Shown here: positions 27,301 through 41,000 of the stretch, piece after piece
How positions within the stretch are numbered: the stretch's first letter is position 1
Layout of the letters: the number at the start of each line of letters is the position of its first letter
NCBI RefSeq assembly: GCF_963678635.1
Contig: NC_087066.1
Span: 52,780,312-52,844,311, forward strand
From: Symsagittifera roscoffensis
Taxonomy: Eukaryota > Xenacoelomorpha > Acoela > Convolutidae
Length of the DNA stretch: 64,000 nt
Reading direction: 5' to 3'
Made by a program: the position numbers and the translations under genes
Notes under the pieces: generated by a model
What the model was told of the DNA's origin: nothing
Seen by the model: only the letters and a program-made list of their open reading frames with translations
Databases searched by the model: none

Positions 27301-30300
27301 ATTGTAAAATCAGCAGTTTAGCCAGAATTGTGGCAGCTTACTATAGTGGCGTGGACACAGGTCTGGGCCCATGCAGTTCAAGAGATCAATCACCCCGAGG
27401 GACCAGAGTTTTGTAAAACTGGTCTGAATAAAAAACCACCCCGAGCATATATATTTCTGATTTTCTTCGAATGTCGGAACAAAAAAGGAACTTTCAAAAT
27501 TCAAAAAAGTATATAATAAACAAGCCTCCAAACACATAAAAACACCTAATGAAAACGGCAAAAAGAGGTTTAAATTGCAGGAAAACTAGAAAAAGCCCTG
27601 AAAATCAGACTCGAAACAAAAAATGATAAATAATACGAGATTGGATACACTACCCAGAGTAATGTCAAAGTTAAGTATGCAAAAACATTGTTTAATATCA
27701 GACTTATGCATATTCGATATCAAAAGACTGTCGTTTAATACTTGATCTGAAGCCACTTTGTCCTTACTTTCAATATTTAATCTCTCATTAATTAGGATTG
27801 ACGACAATTTTAAATGTCGGAACCGGTTACAAGAAAAAATTTCTTTAAGAAAAATGGCAACTCAACGCTCTCTCGCAACATCAAAAAGCCCAGATATTTA
27901 AATGGTCCAGAATGAAAAGAGCAACTTACTCCTTCGTTGAGTCCCGCCTCCTTGCAGGCCGGTCTCACTTGAGCCAGACACTTTTCCAGCTCATCGCTCT
28001 CAAACAGATTGGGAACCTCTCCGGAATTGAGGATGTTGTTGATGTCTTCCAGAAACTCCTCGACTACTATTTGAGTGTCTGTGAAGAGGAACACAGTCGG
28101 TTTTGCCTGGGATCCCGCTGATTCATAGAGCTTCTTGAGATCTTCACGGAATGCGGAGTAGTCGTAGCCACGAGTAAGTTCAATCTAAATAATTACAAGT
28201 GCGATTCTGAAATTTGGTTCAAAAGTACCGAGCAGATTTTATATATTTAAAGGTTGAAACCAAAATTTACGGTGTTCAAATAGAAAGAAATTCCAAGAAC
28301 TCAGGTGACTTTCCTATTAATTTATATTGCATTGAGTCACAATAAACTACTCCACTTTGAAAACATCAGCAAAACACGGTAAAAAAGAGCCCTATCATGC
28401 AAGACAATTTTTAAAAATAAGTTTTGAAAATCAAGCGAAAGATAAGAAATTGGGGGATTTGAACTTAAGAGCTTCTGATTCAGTGTCAAATCAAAATTTT
28501 TTTTTAACCAAATCACTAAAACAGGCAATTTTACATATAAACTTGCAGCTTAACATATAAATATAGCCAAGAAAAGAAATATGAACAGACTTTTTTGGAA
28601 CAGTTTTTATGTTTCGAAGTATATCAAATAAATCATGTTAAAAGTCTTTCAATTTTCAAAAATGTTTCATAAATATCACCCGATTAGAAAAAACTGGGTC
28701 AATATGTAATTTTGTAATTTTTTGTTCCACTGGTAATCTGAAAATTTAAAGCCACTTTTGAAACTAGAAGACGATCACGTTTTTCGTGACCTTGATACTT
28801 GTGCTGTTCGATAGTGGAGTTTTTCCTTCTTTTTAACAAAGGAAAAGAAGTGAACGTAAAAAGAAGTCACAAGTCAAGCCGCGAAAAATCAAATTTGAAT
28901 GTGAACAAATTTTAAGATTTTTTCCTGAAAAATAAACAAGAAACATCAAGATCTATATATGAGTGTTCACTGCGTTCATACGAGTATTCGTCTTCACTAT
29001 GTTCATTGACACCTAATAAAATATTCTATTTCCCAACCTGGAAGCATGCCATTCCACAAATATGCGAGGCTAGTCTGGTCAGGCTCTGCTTTCCAGTTCC
29101 CCCCACGCCCACCAGAAGGGCATTGCCCCTGTCCTGCCTGATCATTCGGGCTATCCTGGCCACGTGTTCAATGGCGTCCATAAAGAAGACTAATTTCATC
29201 TCTTTGGAACTACTCATGTTGTAGTCGTCCAGGTACTGAAAGATAAAAAAAGGTCATCTCGAGGTCAAATCAGAGAAACCACAAAATCTCAGTTTTAAAA
29301 TAATAAGAGAACCAAAAAAAAACAATTTCTCATCTCAACTAAGCACCCAAACATTTAACGTTTTATAACTCAATGCAAAAATTTCAAGTCTATTAAATCT
29401 TTAAGTGAAACAATTTCCAAGTGAAAAATTCTCGGCCTTTCTTGGGTCGACCAAATACACTTCTGAGATCTGGTAGGCCAAAAACCCCCAATTTAGGCAA
29501 AAACTTTGCAAAAGTGAGCCCAAAATTACGGTATTGTTAAAGACAGTGAATAAATGAACTTACGTCTCCGAGCACATTTTTGCACTTTGTGAAATCGGTA
29601 ATCAACTCGTACTGCTTTTCAGACGGGTCAGCTCCGAACTTCAAAAAGTCTCCGAACACGATCGGCTTCTCGGTGAACGTCTTCGCCTCCACATTCTGGC
29701 CGAAGTGTCGGCTGGCGATGTCCACCATCATGTCGTAGAAGTAGTTCTTGTCGTCCCAGTTGATGAGACGGTCGTGGAACACTCGCATGGTCTCGTGACA
29801 GAAGATGGCGAACGTTTGATCGGCGTTGACAATGATTGTCGAGTCGCATTGCAGGATTCCTAGAAAAACCAGGAATTTTGAAAATTGCCACCCCAGTCGA
29901 GATCCCATTCAAAACTCCTCAAGATGAGTGCGGTTTAAACGGTTATTTTAGACGATTGTGCTCAAAGCGCCCAAACCGCTCAAATCCAAGCAAGAAACGC
30001 TCAAATCTTAAGCAGTTTTTTTTTGAAACTTCATCGCGAAAACTTTATTCCGCGGTAATTGTTGCAGAACACACACAACCGATTTTCTAACCCACCACAA
30101 TACCGAAATATAGGCAAAAACCTAAAATTTTTTCGGTTCCAAAAAATAGTCCTCGAGGTTGATTACGTTTTCCAAAAACTCAAATTAAAAATGACTCACC
30201 AGCAACCATACTGCATTAATCAGACTGCATCAAAAAATAAAGACTCAAAAATCCGAAATTTTCAAATTAAGATGTTTTGACAACAAATGATATCATCTTA

Positions 30301-33300
30301 ACCTGTCCCCTCCCAATGTTAAATAAAAAATGATAAATTTTGCGTCTGTTAACGAAACTTAGGATCAATTTCAATTAGATTGCCTCAGTGCGAATTAGAA
30401 TGATTTTGGAGCCTGATTGATTCGCGGGCGACGCTAGGCGTTAAGAGAATATTTCGCGCAAATTAAATATCGCAAATTAAGGTTGCAGGTGGACCAAAGT
30501 TAATGAAATACTTGGCATCAATATCATTCAGACTGTATAAAAAAGCCCGTCAAAATTCAAAATTGAATCGCAATTTGATATTTCTTTTAAGAATTTTTAT
30601 CCACAAGGCAAAGAAACATACGATATATTAATAAATTAATTGTAGTTCCTGCGAATCGCAGAGGAGCTATCAGTAGGCCTTAACAGTCCTGCCGAGGATA
30701 GTCCATTTGTATTATCTCCTCACATTCCAGACAGTGTTATTTTGCAGAGCGAAGCTGTTTTTTGCGACTCAAGGCCGTTTTTTGCGTCTAGAACTTTTAC
30801 GTGGTACCACTATTGCAGCCAAATTTGGTCAGGTTGTGGTAGACCTGAATATGGAGGTCAAGTGAGAGCTTGTGCTCACACACTATCATTGCCATGGCAT
30901 GTGATCGAATACACGCTCTGACGATTTCAAAGTGAACGCCTTACCACTGTGCTAAGTGCCTCCCCCAGCCATTTACAAAGCCAATTTAAAAAGCCTCAGC
31001 CATTTACAAAGCCAATTTGAAATTTTGAGCTTTACTACTTTTCCTTCTCAAGCAATCAACATAAAATGGAAAAACTGAGAAAAAAAATTTTTTTTGCAGA
31101 TTTTTTGAAGTGTTTGAAATTTTACTGACAATGAAGCGCAAGATTGATTTTCGAAAATAATAATTTGAGTCCTATAGGGAACTGAAATGACCAATGAGCT
31201 TTCCACTTTTCAGTGCCGGGCAATGATTTTGAGTGCGGGATATTTCGTCACGTTTAAATAAATCGCGTTTATACATAACATATATAACTCGATAACATCT
31301 TTTAAAATTTTCGAAACCGGGAACAAAACCAAAAGTGACCGCAATTAAAATATCTGCTTGGGTTTGTACTCAGCGAGTCAATATTTTCATCGGGACATGG
31401 AAGCATTTTTGTTGAAAGTATTTTGACAGCCGATTTTGGTCTGAACAAAAAATCATCCCAAGTATAACTATTCCGTTAAATTATGCGAGAGTTGGAACAA
31501 AAGAAGCTAATAAATAACTCAACAAAAAAAAGAATTATTGGAGGGCAAACTCTTTGCATAATCGCGATAGAAACCAAATCCAGAATTTCTTCTATAGAAC
31601 CTTACTATTTACATTTTGTCAAGGTGCCATGTATCAACACATACTTATTGATTTAGATATAACAAGACTGCCCATATCAGGGCAAAACCCCGAGTGTTCT
31701 GACTGCCCTTTAAAGGATCTCGAATAGTTTTTGGTTAATGAAAATTTGAAAAATTATGAATTTTAGGCTGATTATATCAAATTTCAAGTATTAAAATGTG
31801 ACTACTGTGTCGAATATTAATGAGATCAATTAGCTGCCTCAATTCAATTTGGAACGATTTTGAAGTACGGTATAACTCGCCACTCTTTCAGTATCAACGT
31901 ATAAAACGAGCAGTTAGACGCGTTTCACAGCGATCGTAAATTCAGGTTAGCATAGTGATGAGCGCGAACCTTATGTGAACGAAGATCCAGGGACGGATCT
32001 CCCGAGAGAAAGTTCTTTTGAAAATATTGCTGAATAAAAACAGGCCACATGGAGCATAAATAATCCTCACTTTTATCGAAAGTCGGAACAAAAATTCCGA
32101 CAGCGCTGGATGAGACCGAATAAAGCAATAGAAACTATGCGTTGTTTTGTGCAACTAGCACTAGATAAACATTGCCCAATATTGTAAGATTCTTTTATTT
32201 TTAAAACCTGCTAAAGCTATCGTGATCAAACCTTTTCATCTCTAATTTTACAGCACCTGACTACTTCTGCTTCTTTCATTTTTGTTCCGACTTTTGTAAT
32301 AAAATTAACGGAATATTTGTCCTCGGGGTGGGTTTTTTCTTCAGACAAATTTCGACTTTTTAACTAGACATTTTTGACGTAATTTTTTAAATATCATTCA
32401 AAAGGTAATGTTGTCCTGAGCTTAAATTTGAAAAGATATGTCACCTGTGATCATTTTTCAATTGCCATTTTGAACAGTTAACGCGCTATATATTTCGTGC
32501 TATTAACTCGTAAGCGGAGACAATCCGTCGTAGAAATCGTTCCAAATTGATTGAAGGAAGCTTATTCGCCATAATTGATTTGTTACTAGGAGCAAAATCT
32601 ATCATTTTGTACTTTAAGTGGCGTGTGTGGGAGGGGGAGATGATTTTCATAAAAAATCTCAAATTGTAAAAAAAAAATATTTTAATTTTTTACATTAAAT
32701 TTTTTCATGTTATTACTGCTCCATATACCTTAAAAGGCATTCGGAATATTCAGGATTTTGCCCTGATACGAGCAGTCTTGTTTATTTTCAATTTTTGAAA
32801 TTTTTACCGTGATTTGGATATCGTGTGCAGCTAGCACGGTTACTTACTGCTGTTCTTTTTCTAAAGTATTACAAGTCTGATGACAAGTAATCGAAATAAA
32901 CATGCCTTGTACGATCTTGGAGAGATCTCTTAAGTTGAAGACGTAGTGGGACTTGGCAGGAGTGGGCAGCAACTCAACTGACATCCTGACATAAATCTCC
33001 ACCGCCGCTGCCACCACACTCTCAGTTAGTCCTTTCACTGTCGCGTTGAACTCGTACGCCGTGAAGAAACCAGTCAGAATATTCTAGAACATTGAGAAAA
33101 AAATTCGGACATTCCAGAATGCATATAGAGAAGGGGGCCCCATGATAGGAAAACCTTATTGTGCTGGGCTATAATTTTTTGCTATTCGGCTCGGGGGAAG
33201 GCAGGAGCTTTTATGGGAACGAACCCGAAGTTGTTTTTAAGTTGTTTTCCAGCTGACCATGTTAATTTTTTATAACCTCTTGGTTAATATAACATTTTAG

Positions 33301-35041
33301 GAATGATTACATTCACAAGCAAGCAACTATATAAATTAAACTGCACGTGGCGCCAATTATATAATTATTTATCTAAGCTAATGTGAAAAATTTATTGGTA
33401 GAAATTACGGCTCGTTTCAACTTTCCCTCTACATTTGAGTTTCAGTTTCGAAAAACTATTTTAATGTTGTCATAATGTAATGAAAGTTGCTTGGCGAACA
33501 AACTTACTATTGTGAACACGTTTTTTCTTCATACATTACTTCGTAACATCACGCATTCAACCATAATAACACGTAAGATAAATGAAAAAATGGAAAATTT
33601 GAAATGAGTGTGTGTGTGTGTGTGTGTGGGGGGGGGGGGAGGAGGGGGAGTGGAAAAGAGCCGAAGACGGCGACTCACCTTGAATATGGTCTTTAGTGTG
33701 TTTTCATTGGCAGCTGGGATGGCCATCATGGCGAAGTGGCGCACCATTCGAGGGGTCACGGGGTTACGACCCCCGCCGGGAGGGGCACAAGCAGAGCACA
33801 GGGTCATGTCCTGACAGAAAAAAAAACACTACATAGTTAGTTAGTGTTATAAAGAACTAATGAGTTCAAATTCTAAGAAACATTCTTCAAACTATCCGTG
33901 ACTAACGCAAGTATTCGGTCTAATCATCACACAAAAAGAATATGCAAAATTTACTCAAAAAAACTGCAGCTTTTTTCGATAGAAGGTTCTAGAAGCAATA
34001 TAATTGAAACCAAACATTATTCCAATTTCGAACCATAAGTTATGTCCAATTCCTCAAAACAAACTGACCAAATAGTTTTTCCAGAAGAGCTTGTCTCGAT
34101 CGTAGAGTCCTCCGAAGTCCAGGAACTGTCTGAGAAGCTCGATCGGAGGCTGGGATCCGTAGGTGTCCAACTTGGGCATGTTCAGATCGTCCACGAAGAA
34201 GATGAGTCGCTTGCCCGACGGCGCACCTGAAATGTTCAATTATGATTGATCGACTTAAGAAATCACTGAACTAATTAAAAGCAATTATTGAGATGGGAAG
34301 CCAGGCTATTCTCTGTCTTCAAGAGCTACAGTTTCAAATTTATAAAAATAGCAAAACTCTGAGATCCAAGTTGTTTTTCGCTCAAAGTTAAACCTCGTGG
34401 TGAGTAAATATCCCTTCTAGATTTTTTGATCTGATCATCTGGTTTCTATTCAGCGCTTCCAACTCAAAATCCTTGTGGTTCAATAATTAGACTACATTTT
34501 TATGTGTTCTTAAATTGTAAAACAGCATTAGAGATGATGATGAGATCACTAGCGATCTTCTTGCCAAGCACGGTTTTTCGTATCTTCTCCAATTCAAAAT
34601 CCTTGAAGTTCAATAACCGGTCTACATTATTTTTGTGTTCTCTTAACCTTTTACGAGCATTGATTACAAGCTAAGTAGCAACCTACTCACCAAGTATGTT
34701 CTTCCGTTTCTTCTCCAGTTTGCTCTCGATGGTCTCCTGAGTTCTCTTGCTGCTCGTCTGGGCAGAGAAGTTCATGAACACAGGCACATAACTATTCTTA
34801 TCGGCCACCTCTTTCAAGTGGCCCATCGCAATCACCGACTTGCCCACACCTGAAAAGTATGATCACTAAGATATGATCTAGCTATTCGGTTAGGCTATGA
34901 TTCAGTCGAGTGTTGAATATTTGCACGTAGCGGATGAAATGTGACTGTACTGCAAAAAACTGTAGACTTCTAAATTCATGATTAATGACATAAAAGGGGG
35001 ATACCCCTTGTGTTTTTGACGCTAAATCCGTAATAATAATC

Positions 35042-35073
<32 letters not shown>

Positions 35074-38000
35074 TTGGCAAGGCCATGATTCGGTTAGGCT
35101 ATGATTCCTCTACTCTGGGTAAAAACGACTATTTGAGACCACTGTTTGAGACTATTTATACAGAAGATAATGGACTAACAAAAAATCTCTCCGGCTATTT
35201 ATGGAAAACCGCAAGGGAGCTCTCAATTGAAATTAACATAAAATTTTTTCAATCATGTTGCTTATTTTAAATTCATTTTGATGTTTATGTTCGCACTTGT
35301 ACTTTTTTTCTTTATAACTTTTGTCATATGTGCGTTATGTATTTGTAGGTAGTATTTGGGAAGCTATTTTCATGCCAAAAGAACCGAAGAACAGAAAAAC
35401 TTCACCAATTTTAATCATATCAACCTTCATTATTGATGACCTTTTTGATGACTCAATCTCTTAGATTTTGCGAGTGTGTTTTAGTGTGTCTATATAAATA
35501 AACGTTGCTAGGTAAATAAGACGACATAATATTAAAAACGAAAAACGAGCATTAAAGCATTTAAAGCTAAAATGACCAAATGAACTGATCGAACTTAAGC
35601 GGTTCTCACGAATGCAATGGGAAAAATTAAATCTCAAAGTACCGTCAAAAGCGGTTGTCGCCTTAACATCTGTCGTCTTATTTGCCGGACATCAATATTT
35701 GTATATAAATTTGGTTGATTGATCTCCGAGGTACCCTACCTGTTCCGCCCGTGAACAACACAGGTTGTTTCACTTGTAGGAACTTCTCGAGAAGGAATCC
35801 GAATCGCATTGTGTCTGTCGTGGGTACTAGGATGTTGAAGAAGGGTTCCTCCATGCTGTATCTGAACTGAGGCACTATCCGCTCCCATGACTCCAGTCGA
35901 CGAGTGTTGAAGTCCATGTAACACTGCAGCACAGGCATGTCCGACGGCAGCTACAAAATTACATCTAATTTAGACTATAAAACGAAAAGAATAATTTAAA
36001 ACGTCATTTATAACATTAGGAAATTGTGATGCTCCTTTTTAGTCAGCAATCAAAAAGAGTTAAACTATATTTTAGGTCCGAAAATGGGAAGAAATTCTAC
36101 AATTCTAGAAATTGTGAGCTTCTTTTTTAACCAAAGATCAAAAAAGTTCAATTTGATCAATTCTCTCAAAAAAAAATCTTTAACAAATATGAATTTGAAA
36201 TCTGTCGTTAAAACATATTAAAATACAAGAATTGTAGTTGTGTCGACTTCGTATGATAGAAACGGATGAAATAGAAAAAACGTAAATTAAAATATTTGCA
36301 AAGCCATGGCAGTATCAGCGCATCATCATTTGTGCTTTAGACCTATAAATTTGATTGTCAGTTGCATAAGACTTGCAATGAATTCGACGCGATATCTTTT
36401 TCAAACCTTAAGTGATTCAGCGATGAAAATGGGAATGACTTTTCTTTGGATCATATACTTACAAACAAGGGTTCTACTTTCAGGCGAACCTGCAATGAAC
36501 ATCAACAAAAATAAACAAAAAACAAACAGAATCAATGAACGAGATAACATAAACTTAAAATTGTCAAGGACGGAAACTATAATTGCACAACGGTTTTTAG
36601 AAAACTAATGTTTCAGCTATGATTTGGAAAAAAATAAATCGACTAAAATGATCTACTTATCAACTTAATACAGCTAATAAGCAAAATTAAAATGTAAGAA
36701 CGCAAAACAAAATCGGGTGAACTTTTTTTAACCTCAAATCTAAACTTTTGTCCGACCAGAACTGTGTTACTAATATATTCTAGCATTTTGTCAACTTTTC
36801 AAATCGACTAAATTGATTTTCTAGGTTCTAATAATTAACGAAAATTTACCAACATTTTTTACCACCCACGAAATATTCCGCGTATCATAGTGCCTGCTTT
36901 CAACCTATTTTGAAATAATTCAACCAGTTTTAGGAAGTGTGGTGCAGTGGCAGTGATGCTTGCCCGTCGTCAATTATAAGACTGCGGGTTCAGATTTGCA
37001 AGCGCGCTAGGATTTACAAGATAAGCTTTTGATTTGAAAATCAGCCATAGCTTTGATAAGCTTAAAAAATTAACCTCGGATCTCTGATTGTTCAACTAAA
37101 AAAAGCAGAGTTCAGTGCGCGCTCCTCTATTACATTCGACATACATTTAGCATTAAATTAGAACAAGACTGCTTGTATCAGGTCGAAGCCCTGAATGTTC
37201 CGACTGCCTTTTAAGGTTTATGGAGCAGAAGTAACATAAAAATTTAAATTTAATAAAACAAAATGAATTTTTTTTTTTGAAATTTGAAACTTTTTATGAA
37301 AAATCCCCCCACACGCCATATTAAGTACAAAAGGATAGATTTCGCTCCTTGTAACAAATCAATTATGGCAAATAAGCTTCTTTCAACCAATTTGGAAAAA
37401 TTTCTAAGACGGATTAAATCTCCGCTTACGCGTTAATAGCGCGAATCATATCGCGCGTTAATTGTCCCAATTTGGCTAAAATGGCAGTCTTTAAATCCCC
37501 ATAACTTTACAAAAAAAAATATCAAAAAACCTCGTGGATAAATGGTCTTAACAAAAGAAACCTACCCGAGCGCAATATTCCGTTACATTGCTTACGAAAA
37601 TCGGAACAATAAAATGACGATTTGAGTTTATCGAGCCAACCGACTAAAGATCTATTTACAAACGGTATTTTTTTTCGACCATTCAAAATGTGGAGAAACT
37701 TTGTATTCGGGTGTTTTCAATTTTTTTCCACGCAATTCAAGTACCACAAATAATCATCGGCATGGTTCGAATGATATATCGTATTAAAGCCCTTTCAGTC
37801 GTCATTCGTTCAATTTTGAAAAATTTTCAGAAAATTGTGTCCCAATATCGAGAGAAATTTAAAATTTTTGATTTTTAGTCTAAATTAAAGCGAATAAAGT
37901 GAGTTTTTTTATGCCTAATCTGAGCTGTGAAAATTAAGTTTTAATCAACTAAATTTCAATTCTGAAGTTTTTTCAGCGTCTGGCAATCAAAAACTTCAAA

Positions 38001-41000
38001 AAATCAAAAAAATTCTGCAAAAAAAAATTGAAAAAAAATTTTAAAATTTTTTGAATAGTTTTGTTTTTCAAGTCATTGTTTCTACAAAAACGTCAAAAAC
38101 TAATGACCAATTTGCCTATTTTACTTTAACTGAGGAATATGCCAATGTTCTCTTTTTCCCTTCAGATCGTTTCATCACAACACGCAGAAAAAAAGCGGCA
38201 TTAATTTCAAAAATATACTTTTAAACATTTTTAACACTATAGTCGGAACATTCTGTGCTATTTGCACAGTAAACAGTTATCCTTGTTCCATTTAAGCAAT
38301 TATTGTTCCGACCACCCACTCGGCCAAAACCTAGTTAGATGGTATAAAGTTAAGATTTATTCAGATTTGTCATTGTTTTTTGTGTGTGCTTCAATAACGA
38401 GGTATTGTTAAATAATTTTAGCTTGTGCACGCGAAAATTCTCATAAGCAAGTTTCTCTTTTAAATTAATTCGTTCAGTTGCAATTTTTAAACAATTCTAT
38501 TTGTTCCAATTTTTGCAAATATCTCTAGCATACCTTGGCCTCCCCGTTGTCTGAGAACTGGTCTTTGGCGTAAGTATCAAAAGCGTCCTGACTGTTTTCA
38601 TTGAGGTTGCCACTTAGTCCCCACATGTAAGCATAGGCGAAGGTGGTGTTGAGAGTGGTGTTGAATCTGGTCTCGTCCAGACTGAAGTCGGCGCCTCCCT
38701 TCTCAGCTAAGAAGAGCGACTCGAACAGTTTGCACAAGGACACCACCTTACTGATTTCGACCTGTTAAAATGACAACCTTACCCTTAATTCATAACTCTA
38801 TATTGGAAGCATTGCTCTGGCCTACTTTATTCAGTTATCACAAAACAGAAACAAAAATATACTTTTTTAAGTTCGTTAGCTCAATTCTATTAATATCTAG
38901 AAAATTTTTGTTTTTTGAGAAAAGTTTGGTACAAAAAAGTCACCTTCCAAAACCAGAAAGCAAAAAAACTCAAATTAAATTCAGCAATTTTTGACAAAAC
39001 CTTCATATTGATGTTCATATGCTCGTTAATATTGAGCAGCAAAAGCTTCAAGCGTTCCAAGCTAAGCGGAAAAAACCTCCTGGTTTACCTTTGACTATTA
39101 TCACCCAATAAAAATTGTTTGCATGAACGAACGAAAAACACCCAACAACTAAACACCGACACAATAATTTTACCTAATGTACCATCACAATAATTATTTT
39201 TTGCTCCAACCAAAATTATAACGTCATAAGATCACATATGCAAAAAGTTCCCCAGTGCAAAAATATCCCATATAACCAACCGTTTCAAAATAATATTGAT
39301 GACGTGAATTAGGAGACATACCTGTTTCATGATTTCAACTCCGTTCTTGCGCACCCATTTCAGACCCGACTCCACGTAGACGAGGAAGAGGTTCAGCAGT
39401 TTCTCCCGCTGTTCCTCGTTGAACTTAGGCAGTGATGCGACCCACGTGCGCACATAGGGTTCCCATTTCAGCTCATTTGGGTCAATGTATACCATACCAC
39501 ATCTAGGTCACAAACAAAACATAAAGCGGATAAAACCTTTGACAAAAGTAACTCACACATATTACGAAGGCGGCTGTTTGAAAGAAGGCGTTTAATCTTT
39601 AAGGGCAAGATCAAATTTAAAAATTGACCTTTTGACCCTTGTTGGGCCTCTGATTAACCCGTGCTTCATGAATTTACTTTGTTTCTAACATTAAATTAAC
39701 TCGGAAATATAGCCTAGGTGCTGCAAAAACGCAATAGTAAAACAAATCTCATAAACCGGTCACTTTAATATGTACTACTTAATTACTAGGACAAAATCCT
39801 CCCGAGAACTCCCCTACCGCACCATGTCATCAACTCGACATCATCGTTAAATTTGTACCCTGCAATCTGATTCATTTCGTTTATCGCGTAGTTTTTCTGC
39901 TAGCATCTGAAATGTTTTAGTGGAGCCTCGTGCTGCTCTTCCAGTACATGCAAAAATTGGTGGAACAAAGCTGCTATGCTCCACTTCAAGTATCCGTTGT
40001 AGTTGTTGGTATTTCAGCGTTTTCACGCTTTTGTGATATTTGTACGGGTCGAGCATGGTTTTTGGACATGATTTGGCGTGAGGGTTAAAAATTTTCACAT
40101 CAAAAAAGTTCAACTGAAACGCCCTCCGTAGAGTCCACGGTCCATCACCTCAAATATGCATCAATTTTGTGGTGTACTGTGCGGCTTTACAAGGTTAAGT
40201 ATGAAGAATATGCAGGAAAAGAATCAAAAGGAGAACTGACCTGGACACGGTGGCCGGTGAAGCGACTGCCAAGTCCTGCACTTCAAACAGCATGTGGATG
40301 AATGGAGTGAGTTTGATCCTCTCACTATTAGCCAGACACAACATCTTGTTGTCATCCAGCACTGTGTTCATGTTCTCAATCCAGAGGGCGTCTACTGGAC
40401 CATCACATACAACCCATTGATGGTCAGTGGTCGTGTTCTGAAAGAGTTTAAATACTCGCAAAATGTCACAGAGGCGTGGATTATAGTTAGTAACTAATAC
40501 ATTGCCCAACGCGTTAAAATTTTGAAACAATTAATAAAAAAATTGTTGGCAATAACATTTTAGGTCAACAAACGTCAACACTGTCAAAAATTTTATCAAC
40601 CAGAAAAGCACCGTTTTTTAAGCAAGTAAAAGTGCTCAATGTCAACGATATTGCCAACACTATGGCATTAACTATAAATCAAGCTCTCTCTGTCAAATTC
40701 CTCATAAAACACTTCGTTTCGATCGACAATTGAGTCGAATTCCTAGCAGCTCTTCATTTTTATCGAAACTTGAAAACGTTAGACAATAAATTTGGTTACA
40801 CAAGACTTTGGTTACACTATGAGTTACACGAGACTGATATAGTATAAAGGTGGACACTGTAATTCTAGAATGATTTGTAGGTCAATTGATTATGATTATA
40901 TTGAGCCTTGATCGAGAGTTGAATCTCAAATGTTAGAGCATCAAAACTGAACACTTAAAAGTCTTCAAAGACGGACGGGGTTTGAAAACGTTCTAGAGAT

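Larger units (their letters stand above)
29860..32905. other. Intron 15 (GC-AG), R1-rich
   Basis: 3,046 bp. Holds three R1 copies (31200-31500, 31663-32096, 32284-32780) and a reversed tRNA-derived SINE head (30860-30970). 29860-30850 shows nothing nameable. Confidence 0.6.

Noticed and set aside
32890-32906. Use of the GT a few bases beyond the exon 15 GC donor
   Set aside because: It breaks the frame with exon 16 and destroys the conserved VQGILQ junction.
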